Part shown: one piece after another, positions 46,567-64,000 of the stretch
How positions within the stretch are numbered: position 1 is the stretch's first letter
Layout: each line of letters opens with the position of its first letter
Origin: Spirogloea muscicola
Taxonomy: Eukaryota > Streptophyta > Zygnematophyceae > Spirogloeales > Spirogloeaceae
Assembly: GCA_009602725.1 (NCBI GenBank)
Contig: WELB01000088.1
Location: 196,048 to 260,047, forward strand
Direction of reading: 5' to 3'
Length of the DNA: 64,000 nucleotides
Program-made: the position numbers and the translations under genes
The notes under the pieces: generated by a model
What the model saw: only the letters and a program-made list of their open reading frames with translations
What the model was told of the DNA's origin: nothing
Database searches by the model: none

Positions 46567-49500
46567 GACACTCGGGAGCCCAAGACAAGTCTTGTTATTG
46601 CATGATGTATTGTGTACTGAGCATCACATTCATGATCGACAAGCACAGAATTTTACCAGCTGCGGCTGCTTCAATTGTTTCCCAGGTTCAGTCGCAGCTG
46701 CCTGGTTGCCCACAGTAAGTCTGGTGAAGTGGGTGGCTGGAGCTTCGGGTTCATGCGCCTCCTCTATCTGCACTACTAGTGATGACCCCCTCGCAGCTTG
46801 CCTTGTCCTCTGTACGCAGGTCATAGCCAAAGTAAGTGACCAGAGTCACCGGCAGAGCACCGGCATCTTTCGCATAACCACGTACAAGCACAGATCAGGC
46901 TATCTTATCTGAAAGCCATGTATGGCAATCTCGCGGTCTGCAGTGGCCCTGCAGACTTGCTCTGCCGTGTTCTGGAAAGTCTTGATCTGCTGTTTGCTGA
47001 AATTCTAGAGGCATCAACTAATTAAGGAGCACACGATGCGGAGGACTAAGAAGTACCTTAGGCCTTTGTGGCCCTTGATGCCCACGTGCCTGTGTTCCCA
47101 TGGTGGATCTTGACAGACGTGTAAGCAAAGATCAGATGGCAAATATGTACTACTTATCCGGTCTTCTCCTCCTGGCTTCACGACATCACCTTGATGAAGG
47201 TCTGAAGATGCTGGCAAGGCGCACAAGTTGCACATTTACTACTGCTCTCTATATCTCCAGGCCTGCCTATAGTTGACGGGAAACCGTCCTGAGAGTGCAT
47301 CTCGAATCCTGAACAAGTTGAATATTGCATGCAAAGCTTCCATGCACCAAGATGCGCATTTACGCGTGCCCCAGACACGAAATCAAACGTGCAGGACGAC
47401 TAGTCTCGAGAGAGCAGCTGGTCGTCCAAGAGCTCCTTGTCACGGACGGACCAGAAGTGGCGACCTGATGCCAGGCGCATTGACCGTGGAGGCTGGGTCG
47501 CAGAGTGGCTGTGCGCCACAATCAGACCACAGCGAGCTCGGAGGACAGGTCCCCCGCTCGTCGCCTTTCCAGGGCGGTGGGAGCGGACGCGCGCGCCGCC
47601 AGCCCCGTGGCGCTGCGGGCGGCGGCGGCGGCGGCGGNGGCGGGCAACGGGGTGCGCCGCCGAGACGCTGGCCTGCAGCTGCCGCCGCCGCCGCCACTCC
47701 TGCAACCCGCCCCGCCGGCAGATCTTCCGGATTGCGTATTTGGTCACGTGAGGAAGCTGCCGCCGGCGCAAAAGACTCCACACATACGCCGATATCTGCA
47801 GGCGAGTTTGGGACGAGCCCGGCGCGCACGTCCGCCGGGGCGCCCTTCCTTGAGGGGCCCTTACGACCGTCTGATCAAAATCTGCGCGGAGGTCCGATCA
47901 AGCGGTCGAGGGGCGAGCGTGATCGGGTGGCGGCGGGCTGTCGTTGGCTGCCTCGAGATCGCGCTGACGCGGCACTAGCCACGCAGGCGCAAAGCGCACG
48001 TCCACCAAACGGCTGAATCTGGATCACGTTCTAGTCAGCCTGGTGACACCCGTTGCCACTTGAGGAATAAGAAAGAGTCATCGCATGGGCCAGTCTCATT
48101 GCCTACTTTTAAGATTGCAGGATGGTGGCCGTCCCATGCAGGTATGAATTCTTTCCAGAGGGCTGCATCGGCTTGTGGATGTTCAGCTCGATGGACTTAC
48201 ACGTGAGGACTGAGTGGCTCTTTCAGACGGGGGTGACGCTGAGGTGCTTGCTTCAGGTCAGTCTTCCGAGGCTTCGACAGTCACTCAAATGGCTTCTAGC
48301 CAAGCATTGCAGGCCTTGACACCCCGCGGTCGGTCGGAAAGTTTCCTATTTCATCGGTGAGGCCTCAATTATCAAAACTTGCAGCCATTGGTATACATGG
48401 TTGCCCCCTCGCTCCTTCTGCAAATACCTCGGATGACGTCGCATGTATCACGTTTGTACGACATGCAAGCGGATTTGCATATGACTGTTGCCTTACTCTG
48501 ACTTGCATGAAAAGTAGCTCCTTGATCACCTCATAGCTTATATATCTCTACATGATCATACAGAGTACGTACTGAGCCCTTCATATCCGCTGTGTGAATA
48601 GCGGTGTAGGCATCACTTAGTGCGGTTGACGAAGTCAATGATATTGGTTACCAAAGCCAAACGGAGCTTCTCACTCACTCAAGTCTTCTTGAAAATCATC
48701 TGTATACCAACCGCCAATGCTCTTGCCCGCTTCTATCTTGATTAGCGAAGGAACTTGGCATCATCACGCTAGTGCATGTCCAGTGTCGTGTGCCTGACAA
48801 GCGGCGGTGACGTCAACAGCAAGTCAATGAGAGTGTGAAGCCCCACGGGCCCCCGAGTCAGCATATCGCCGCTGCTTCAATATCGGTACGCTTTGAGGAC
48901 CCGGCTCCAAGTGAGAACCCTGCATGACCTTGAGCTTCCCAGTCAGCGTACCAGTAGGCTCCCAGTGGCAGCGAGGGAGCCGTGAGCCGGGGGACAGCCG
49001 AGGTAAATAGGTCTTGCAAAGGCAATGGCTGTGCCAAGGCGCCCCGGGAGGGGGGAGGGAGAGGAGAAGCGGGTGGGGGGTGGAGCGCATCATGGCGGGC
49101 GGCCGGGTGGCCACCAGGTTCCTACCACCTTCTGAGCTCAGCGGACACCCTGCTGCCCAGCGGCGCGCCTCCGCCTAAGTGGCGCCCGCAGACGGAGCGA
49201 GCGGCCGTCCGAAGCGGGGCAGCAGGCACGCTGCTGTTGTTCGTCAGCCCGCATCGTCTGTGCTGCAGCTGCCGCTTGTGGTCAACCATGCCCCTCTGTC
49301 GAGGTCTTGCAAATTCCATAAGCTATACTTCATCGGCCTGCTTGCAGGCCGGGTGGCCGACTGGCCTGCATAGCCATTATTGAGTGATCGGCACTCTCTC
49401 GGAAGGTCTTTACATATCTCCATGTTGATGTCTCCAGATCGTCTTATAAACGGACCGTATTCAGCTTATGTCTTGAGATCATCGCTGCAAGTACAGTACG

Positions 49501-50637
49501 TAGACATGAGTCAATGTTATGAATCTAACCAGCAGTAGCAAGCCTCTGCACTCGAGAAGTTGTTGCAGCTGCCTCGTCAACTTGCTAGCAGGCTGGATGG
49601 TCGACTGAGCAACTTTAATGAGCTAAGCGGCACGGTCTTGAATGCCGGCAAATGTGAGCCGCAGGTGTTTGGAGCAAGGTGCACTCGTGACGATGGTACA
49701 CAGCAACTACTGCATCAGCGCCTGGAGCGCCTGCAAACAAATTAGCCGTCTGTTCCCGACAAGAGTTGCGTGATACAGGTTGCCGCTTGTAAGAAGAGCG
49801 TAGAAGAATGATGCCATCAATCTTTCCTTATAAATGTTAGCAGTTGTGTCACCGGCGACCACCGTCAGCTCATGCTTTGAATTTGTCACTGCTGAGCGCT
49901 ACCTGACGCAGATATTAGCAGTGATGGAGATCGACCAGCATCAGCGAGCTGGTCGAGCAAGAAAGGACTTGCAGGCAATAGAATACGTCCTGAAGCTGCA
50001 GCTGGTTGGTCCAAAACCACCGCGACTGCACTATCTTTAAGGTTCTTGCGCATGCTGTGCTTAATGCACGTGCAATAAGGTCAATATTCTTTGTTTGCAT
50101 GCAAACTTAGACCTGAAAAGCAAACTTCTGAGAAGCAAACTGCAGGATAGCAAGCAGCACCAAGAGCAGCAGCAGTGCAGCAGCAGTATTGCAGCAGCTG
50201 CAAAAGTTGTGATGAAGGATGCAGAGTGAATCCTGCATGCAAAGCCCAGAGGTGACACAGCACTCCCCGCTCCCACAATGGCAGCCTATCGCAAGGCGAG
50301 TCAGATATTCAGCCGTTGCTCTACTTGGTGAGAGGCTGTTGCCAATGATACACCAGAAGGAGGATCTCACGTCTTCCGGGCAGGAAGGAGGTCAGCACTA
50401 TCGACCATATGCATGCACCCCTCGTGCTCAAGATTCCATGCTGCTTGACCCCTGTCAGTGCATCCTCCATGACTTCAGCACTTGAAAGGCATGAAGCTCG
50501 CAGGCAGTGCACGTTCCAAAAGCTACAACACAGGAGCGTTGCCTGATGACTATCTTGCCATAGTGAACATGGATTGGCAAGCCAGCACATTTCAAGGACG
50601 CTGTTGCTTATTTTTCGATTGCACAAGCTGAATTCAG
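46567..50637. other. Long region without a firmly recognised gene; two GC-rich islands
   Basis: Elsewhere in this window GC-rich islands mark gene starts. Here islands lie at about 47440-48010 (GGC/GCC repeats, N at 47638) and 48985-49250. In the first, the minus strand has an acceptor-like GGCAG followed by LPHVTKYAIRKICRRGG, which resembles histone H4. In the second, ATG 49092 opens MAGGRVATRFLPPSELSGHP and could be the first exon of the cyclin-like gene downstream. Around 49850-50038 a plus-strand helical reading (YLTQILAVMEIDQHQRAGRA) may be another exon. None of this could be chained into a gene. Confidence 0.35.
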
Positions 50638-51781
50638 GGCATCGGGAAGTCCTGCAGTTCCTTCACCCAGACAAAGAGGACATGAAGTTACTGTGCCTTG
50701 CCTGTGTGTGGATCTCCAGCAAGGTACTTGGTATAAGTATCTCGTGCTTCTCCATGCAAAGTCACAATCTGGTAGTTGTGAGGTTTGACGTGACTGCAAC
50801 CTGTACATGGAAAGACCTCGTTAAAGTTCCACACTGCATGCATCTGCTTAACGGTGTGGACCTGCGAGATGGGAAGCTTCACAAGCACCAGCACTTTTCG
50901 TGTAACAATCTCTCACATCTTGGAGGGTCATGATCGAAATTTGTTAATAGCTCCATGACGGCAATGGGTTCCCAGTAGAATCACTGAAGACTTATGCAAA
51001 TGCTACGATAAATGATAGACATATCACAATCAGTGACATCGTTGGTGCGGTACGAAGTCTACTTAAGCTACCCAAGCCCATGTGCATCTTCTGCATTGCT
51101 GAGTGGCTGAAGTGCTATTCGTGAGGGATATTTTGACAAATCCTGTTACTTGTTGCCTGTTGATTTGTTACCTGTTTGAATTTAAGCAAAGTAAATTCAT
51201 TGTGCCTGTTGACATGAAAACTGCAGGAAGTTGCTGTCATGAAGGTAGCGAATTCAATCAAGGCAGTAAACACGCATACAAATTGCAGAGCATTATGCAA
51301 GACATAGGGCGTATAGGCAAAGGCGTCGTCTACTTGCAAGTCGACATTCATGAGCTCATTATGCTGTGCACGCTTGCTTGCTGAAGATTGTGAACAAATG
51401 CTGAGCGGTCAAGCAAGCTCATGGTTGCAGATCGTAAATTTCGACCTGCGAGTGAAAAGGTCCTGCTTCTCCTTAGTAAACGACATGGTGAAGAAGTTGA
51501 AGTAAGTCTACAGTAAGAATCTCGTATTGCAACCTGAGACATGCTACTCAGTGCAGCCTCATTAACAACAACATTGCCATCAATGCAATCTTCCCACTAA
51601 CAGAATCTGCATGCCATTGTATGACCATGGACTTCTGTTGGCTTTTGGAAGCAGAGCTGCGTGCAAAGGGGGAGAAGGGTTGAAAGTACACACCTGCTAC
51701 AGGATTCTTGAACTTCTTCAGGAATTTGAATGTGTCAGACTTGGGCTGGTGCAACCAAAGATTTCTGCTGCTGCTGTAGTG
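50638..51781 (+). CDS. Cyclin-like gene, incomplete exon set
   Basis: Isolated exons with good splice sites recall cyclin boxes. Exon 50638-50723 (between ...TTCAG and GTACTT) reads LQFLHPDKEDMKLLCLACVW then ISSK, like cyclin-box helix 3 (LL-x-x-C-x-W-I-A-x-K). Around 50985-51054, YANATINDRHITISDIVGA fits the next helix pair. Exon 51431-51501 reads IVNFDLRVKRSCFSLVNDMV, like the cyclin (L/I)-x-F-x-L-x-V-x-x-P-x-x-F-L segment. At about 51720-51781, FECVRLGLVQPKISAAAVVV fits the start of the second box (LQYKPHLIAAACL). Phases between the first two exons do not close, so an exon is missing or misplaced. Which cyclin class, and whether it is functional, cannot be said; start and end are unknown. 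Confidence 0.4.
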
Positions 51782-52723
51782 GTGAGGCATCGCAAGAAAG
51801 TCCAGCGCGTTCTAAAAACCGAACTGCTGGGTTGCTGTTCTAACAATGAAGCTCTAGTACTTGATTCGAATTTTACAAGCCCTCTGCCAGGTGTGTGCCT
51901 ACATTCTAGATACGACCAATGAGGACTACACTTTCCCCTTGGTCGCATTCCGTAAGCCTTCCCAAGCACAAGCACACAGCCTGTTTCTAAGCCTTCCGAA
52001 GCACATGCACACAGCCTGTTTCTGCACAAAGAAGCCTTCAAGATATGGTCTGGCTGCAGGAACTGCAGACACTGCGAATAAGTACAAGGATGGCTAGATG
52101 AATTGCAATCACTTGCACGAAAGTGCTGCTGCTGAATCACTAACACCAGCAGTGCCCCACATTGCTGCAGTAAGCCGAGCGGCAATGGTGGAGGCCAGGA
52201 TCGTGCAAGACATGGCCCATAGGTACTTATCTTATATTCTCTTTGGCGACCAACCGCAAAGGCCGCTAGGCTTCGACTTGAAAGATGCATGAAGACCTTG
52301 CCAATAGTTCTTCAAAATACTGGAGAAGGTCACGTGGTCCAGGCTGTGTTTTGGTAGTAAGATGCAGTACAGTAACTTCGAGTTTCAATCTCCACCTCAG
52401 CCAAGCATACACCACACGTCATGTCGCTCGTGTTGCATTCTGTCGCCTCAATGCCATGCTAGCAGTGTAAGAGCAGATGAGCATGCGAGTGTGCAGTGCG
52501 TGGCCTTCCCTCAGTGCAGTCTGCTTTATGCTGCTTCGGCATCACAAGTCATGAGATGGTGCTATGCTTCTGTTATCAGGCATTGGACAAAAGCAGGCCC
52601 CAATCTCTTCAAGTGTCAGTCACCTCGTAGGTGAAGACCCAGCTCATAAGAGCACAGGAGAGGCATATCACTTCAACTTTCAGAAGGTTCCTCAACGTCT
52701 AAAGCATGGTAGCCGTGAGCATC
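51782..52723. other. Region downstream of the cyclin-like exons
   Basis: Includes a 35-base tandem repeat (51954-52023) and a plus-strand reading at about 52160-52225 (HIAAVSRAAMVEARIVQDMA) that may be one more exon of the cyclin-like gene. Otherwise no coding signal. Confidence 0.3.
51954..52023. repeat. 35-base tandem duplication
   Basis: Two adjacent copies of AAGCCTTCC-C/G-AAGCACA-A/T-GCACACAGCCTGTTTCT, differing at two positions. Confidence 0.9.
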
Positions 52724-55700
52724 TTAGAGCCACGATGGTTGCTTGCTCTCGAATGTGCCTCCTGACCACTCACTGCCCAGCTCCCTATCGTCCTTGCTAT
52801 CTACTTCCTGGAAGGCCGCTTGCCCACCAGCAGCTCTGCCAGCACGAACGGCAGTTGGATCTCTGGTACTTTTTTCTCGTATCTCAATTGAAGGCTGGTC
52901 TTCGCTCGTTAGCACGATACCATTGGCAGCAAGCGTTTCCGCTTCTGCCTCTGTCTGCATCAACCAGAGTGGGCAGCAGTAAGAGCAGTGTACGCGCTAG
53001 AAGAGCAGAGCGGCTCTGTGCATTTACAGGAAGAAACCAGAAATAGCATGCAGTCCTGTCTAACATCCTGCCTGATACTCTACTCGTGCCACAAATGCAC
53101 AGAGCAACAGTTGCATTAGCCAACATCCCCAAGTGGGCCTGGCCACCTTCTCACTGACCAGAGTTTGGCTGAGCCCCACAATATCCTTCTCCAGCTGTAG
53201 CATGTGTAGTTCTAAGGACTGGCATGACAGTGTCAAACAGGACAGAAGTAAGCAGCAACTCCCCATTCTATAGAATGCTTCAGATTCTCCAGCCATGTCA
53301 CTAGAAATGTTCGGCTACATTTTAACCTGGACAGACCTAGCAGGCAGCACGAGCACCAAAGTACCTGCTTGCGCTGGGCCTCAGTCGCACGCTTGAGGGC
53401 CTGCCGCTTGCTCAGCAGGTGCCGAGGCCGGAGCTCCACGGGCCGAGCGTAGTTCTTGCCGCGGTACAGTATGATGGCGTGGCCCTTGGACGTGCTCACG
53501 GTGGCCACCAAGATGCCGCCGCTCTCGTACTCCAGCATGCGCGCTGTCTGCTCCACAGCCTCTGGCGAGCTCTCTTTGGCAATTACCTTCACAAGCTCCC
53601 GGTGCTTCCAGTGCAGGTGCATGTTCTCCACAACGCCGTCAAACACCTTGCGCTTACCTAGCAGACATGAGCACCCACGGGAGATAGCAGTATGGTGGTT
53701 AGAAAATCTGGCAGAATACCTGCTCAGTAAGCTGTGACTCAGATGCAATTGCAAGATGCAACCGTGTCAAGGAGCCGTTTACGTGGGGCTAACCAAGCTC
53801 CAGGTATGCCTTCATCCTGAGGCCAAGCCGCCGGAAGGTGTATCGCTCCTCCTCGGTGATGATCTCCAGGTCCGCAGGCGGGCCGGAGAGCTGCAGGAGC
53901 TTATCAAGTTTTGCAAGCTCCTCCTCAGCCTTGTCCTTCTTCTGCCGCGCCTGAAGCATACCAAGCAGCAGCAGCAATTAGGCAAAGTGCCTAAGCAAGA
54001 ACTCTGCATGCGCCTCCCTGTGTACTCGCGTGCAAGGTCAAGCGCCTACCTTCAACGTGGTGATACAAAGGGCTATGAAGTGGCTTCGAATATCCTGGAT
54101 CCAACTGCAATGGCCTGCAAAGGCGGGGCTAACCAACGAGAGCCGCTGGGCGATGCTGCGCGCCGCCTCCAGCTTCGAAGCCACAGCAGCAGTCTCCCGC
54201 CGCCGCTGGTCGTCCTCGCTGGCCTGCCAGCCCGCCCAGCTCTCACGCAACCGCTCCGCCTCCTCCACACCGCCTGCTGCCAGGGCCAGTGCGTCCTCCC
54301 CGCCGCCAATCAAGTGGGTGCCCGAAGACTCGCTGAGCCGCAGCACGGCCTGCAGCCGCAGCTCCTCCTCATCATGCGCTGAGCGGTCGCGATCCGCCAG
54401 TGCGCTCGAGAGTGACGAAGGCAGGAAGTCCTTGCCCCTGTACAGCACGATGTAGTGCTTGTCTCTTGCCAGGAGCAGGCAGCCCGTCAGCCGCTGCAAG
54501 TGGAGAAAAGCCGGCTATGGCAAGTCAACGGCCAGCTGTTGAGCATCAACTGCGCAGTGTTGCTTGACAAGTCAAAGCTGCAACCATCATATTGTTCTCA
54601 CAGATACATTTTCTGCTTCTGTAGGTCACTTTAAGACTCAAGGGTAGTAACAGAAGAGAGCAGTGTAATAAGCACGCCAGGTAAAAGCTGCAACAATCTG
54701 CCCTGTTCAGTGGTGTGATTACGGTCAGCACGAGCCGTAACAATCTGTTGGCACACGTGCATCAGCATGTGCAAATTCACCTTTGTGTAAACACGTGAAG
54801 GGCTCTGAAGGATGCAAGAGAGACAAGCAATGAAGGGATGAACGAGCGTGCCTTGAGCTGCTCGGCCATGCGCTCGCTGCTCGTGTTCTGAACGCCGCGC
54901 TTGACCACAATCTTGGCCACCTCCGCTCGCTCCCACAGCCTCATGACCGCCACCGCCACAGCCTCCAGCCCCCGGTTCTTGCCTGCGCGGGAAGCAGCCT
55001 GCTCGCTCACAAGAAGCTGTGACACGACTGCAACTCGCTGTAAAGCTCGCTCTGCAGTGTGGGGTCTCCAACTAGTGGGCCCCAGCATGGCCGTTGGCCA
55101 GCAGCAGCCGGGAAGAGGTCCTCACTGAGCGCAAAATGCGGCTGAAGGCGGCGGGCAGCGTGCCGCAGCGCCGTCATCTCGTGGTTGGTCAGACGCGCGG
55201 AGAGGCCGAAGGGCAGGAGGCGGTAGGGCTTGGCCGGCGGCGGCGCGGCGGGCGGGAGCTCGAGGAGGTCGGCGTCCACCGGAGCGGGGCCGGCGCCGTC
55301 CCACGCCGCCCACCGCGGCCCGAGCCCCGCCAGGAGATCCTCCTCGCCGGCCGCCAGTGCCGCCGCCGCCGCAGCCACTGACTCGTCGTCCTCCCCCACC
55401 AGTGCCACTCGTGTGCCATCGCCGACCGACGTTTCGCTAACAGTGGCCTCCACGCCATCGCCTTCGCCGCTGCTGCAGCGCGCGTTGCCAACAGCCTCGC
55501 CTCTGGCGACTGGCCAAGGGCCGATGACAAAGGGCTCTCGGCTCCCAATGCCCGCTTCGCTGGCTGGGCGAGCAGCGGCCTCGCCAGGCGGCGGCGAGTC
55601 CGGCGAGTAGTCCAGGCCGCGGAAGATGGCCGCCGACGAGCCGCTGCGCCAGATGACGAGGCCGCCAGTGTGCTTCTGCGGGAGGACCTCCGAGACGACA

Positions 55701-56303
55701 GCCCATGATCAGCGCTCTCCCTGAGGCCATGGCCAGACCTCCGGACCAGCAACCCCCAAGGCCGCACCACCGTCGTTGGGCGTCGTTGGCATTGGCTTTA
55801 GAGTTTAGGCTTTAGAGTTTAAAGGGGTTTACGGTTTGGGGGTTCAGCACCAGCACCAAGGCCGAGTGCTCGGAGCAGCCAGCACCACAGTGATCGACTC
55901 AACGGCTAGGAGGATCACCGTTTGCGCCCAGCACTAACCGCTTCTACCGGTTCAACAAAGGGCAGCTGGGAGCAGTCAGCACTGATGGGCCTGACTTGGC
56001 GCTGGAAGAAATCTCAGTTCCGCAATGTGCACTAACGGCTTCTAATAGTTTTTCTAGCGTTATGGAGAGGCCAGCAGGCCCAGACCCACCTCGAGCTCGG
56101 CGTGGGTGTCGCGCATGTTGGCTGCCGGGAGGCCCTCGCAGCGGACCTTGACCACCTCGGCGGTGCGCCAGGCGTTGCGGATGTACTCCACCAGGCCCGG
56201 TGTGACGCCCGCGCGCCCGAGCTTGACGCGCCGCGTCGTCCGCAGCGCCTCGCCGCGCAGCCGCGCCAGCTCGCCCGCCGGCGGCGCGCGCTCCGCCGCG
56301 CTC
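52724..56303 (-). CDS. CFM3: CRM-domain group II intron splicing factor (CFM3-like), 5' end in a gap
   Basis: CRM proteins bind plastid (sometimes mitochondrial) group II introns and promote splicing. Exons: 56303(gap)-56090, 55675-55126, 54982-54852, 54493-54134, 53950-53794, 53657-53365, 53218-53159, 52954-52724, in consistent phase. Three CRM domains are visible. Domain 1: VKLGRAGVTPGLVEYIRNAW, AEVVKVRCEG, then HTGGLVIWRSGS. Domain 2: LPPxx-like LQPHFALSKNRGLEAVAVAV, LWERAEVAKIVVKRGVQNT, LLLARDKHYIVLYRGKDFLP. Domain 3: YTFRRLGLRMKAYLELGKRK, VFDGVVENMHLHWKHRELVK, SGGILVATVSTSKGHAIILY. The C-terminus has a short coiled coil (LELHMLQLEKDIVGLSQTL) and a charged tail. Domain 2 has SKNRG where the usual loop is GRNR. 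The intron after 54852 has a GC donor (AAG|GCACGC). The presequence and first codons are in the N gap 56304-57089. Confidence 0.9.
55796..55844. repeat. Degenerate telomere-like block in a CRM-gene intron
   Basis: TTTAGAGTTTAGGCTTTAGA followed by GTTTAAAGGGGTTTACGG, in the intron 55676-56089. Confidence 0.6.
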
Positions 56304-57089
56304 NNNNNNNNNNNNNNNNNNNNNNNNNNNNNNNNNNNNNNNNNNNNNNNNNNNNNNNNNNNNNNNNNNNNNNNNNNNNNNNNNNNNNNNNNNNNNNNNN
56401 NNNNNNNNNNNNNNNNNNNNNNNNNNNNNNNNNNNNNNNNNNNNNNNNNNNNNNNNNNNNNNNNNNNNNNNNNNNNNNNNNNNNNNNNNNNNNNNNNNNN
56501 NNNNNNNNNNNNNNNNNNNNNNNNNNNNNNNNNNNNNNNNNNNNNNNNNNNNNNNNNNNNNNNNNNNNNNNNNNNNNNNNNNNNNNNNNNNNNNNNNNNN
56601 NNNNNNNNNNNNNNNNNNNNNNNNNNNNNNNNNNNNNNNNNNNNNNNNNNNNNNNNNNNNNNNNNNNNNNNNNNNNNNNNNNNNNNNNNNNNNNNNNNNN
56701 NNNNNNNNNNNNNNNNNNNNNNNNNNNNNNNNNNNNNNNNNNNNNNNNNNNNNNNNNNNNNNNNNNNNNNNNNNNNNNNNNNNNNNNNNNNNNNNNNNNN
56801 NNNNNNNNNNNNNNNNNNNNNNNNNNNNNNNNNNNNNNNNNNNNNNNNNNNNNNNNNNNNNNNNNNNNNNNNNNNNNNNNNNNNNNNNNNNNNNNNNNNN
56901 NNNNNNNNNNNNNNNNNNNNNNNNNNNNNNNNNNNNNNNNNNNNNNNNNNNNNNNNNNNNNNNNNNNNNNNNNNNNNNNNNNNNNNNNNNNNNNNNNNNN
57001 NNNNNNNNNNNNNNNNNNNNNNNNNNNNNNNNNNNNNNNNNNNNNNNNNNNNNNNNNNNNNNNNNNNNNNNNNNNNNNNNNNNNNNNNN
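56304..57089. other. Assembly gap (786 N) between two divergent genes
   Basis: Separates the 5' ends of the CRM gene (-) and the TARBP1-like gene (+); it should contain both starts and a shared promoter. Confidence 0.99.

Positions 57090-64000
<6,911 letters not shown>

Noticed and set aside
51718-52290. Minus-strand open frame of 190 codons
   Set aside because: Antisense to the cyclin-like exons and across the 35-base tandem repeat; composition and lack of motifs suggest chance.

Overview
The window looks like nuclear DNA of a green alga, most likely a trebouxiophyte-type chlorophyte. The evidence is the gene set: class II CPD photolyase, thylakoid FtsH with a bipartite plastid/lumen presequence, a CRM-domain plastid intron-splicing factor, and a two-domain AP2 transcription factor. 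Short TTTAGGG/CCCTAAA telomere-like blocks and many short GT-AG introns fit the same picture. Exons, and above all first exons, are GC-rich with GCN/GGN repeats; introns and intergenic DNA are near 50% GC. The assembly is imperfect. There are two long N gaps, five single N bases, and four long poly-T runs, nearly all beside GC-rich gene starts. The species cannot be named from this window.

Layout, left to right: (1) class II CPD photolyase (+, 209-4354) with a tandemly duplicated 72-base exon; (2) Nudix hydrolase (-, 4939-6598), tail to tail with it; (3) ADF-H/coactosin-like actin-binding protein (+, 8098-9749); (4) a VHL-beta domain fused to an HEXXH metallopeptidase-like domain (+, 11363-13679); (5) a ten-exon gene with an H2C2 zinc finger, an integrase-like core and a C-terminal SAM domain (+, 16165-20177); (6) a CCoAOMT-type O-methyltransferase (-, 21316-23933); (7) a 4 kb repeat island with non-LTR-retroelement-like fragments (24.2-27.7 kb); (8) plastid FtsH type A (+, 27932-31772); (9) a CxxCxG zinc-finger protein (-, 32558-33426); (10) the start of a phosducin-like-3 protein (-, ends at 34124 beside a gap); (11) alanyl-tRNA synthetase, 23 exons (+, to 41624); (12) an AP2 transcription factor (-, 42699-46566); (13) a poorly resolved cyclin-like gene (+, about 50.6-51.8 kb); (14) a CFM3-like CRM splicing factor (-, 52724-56303, 5' end in a gap); (15) a TARBP1/TRM3-like tRNA 2'-O-methyltransferase, N-terminal part only (+, 57214 to the window end).

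The neighbours do not form a pathway; this is an ordinary gene-dense eukaryotic segment. Several genes serve the plastid (FtsH in thylakoid quality control, the CRM protein in group II intron splicing, perhaps the CxxCxG protein) or nucleic-acid repair and translation (photolyase, alanyl-tRNA synthetase, TARBP1). The most unusual items are the duplicated photolyase exon, the VHL-peptidase fusion, the integrase-SAM gene, and a family of dispersed 3' tails that fold into the same GGGCTG...CAGCCC hairpin.

Exon boundaries were placed by eye: GT-AG (three times GC-AG) sites that keep frame and restore family-conserved sequence. They are predictions without transcript support.
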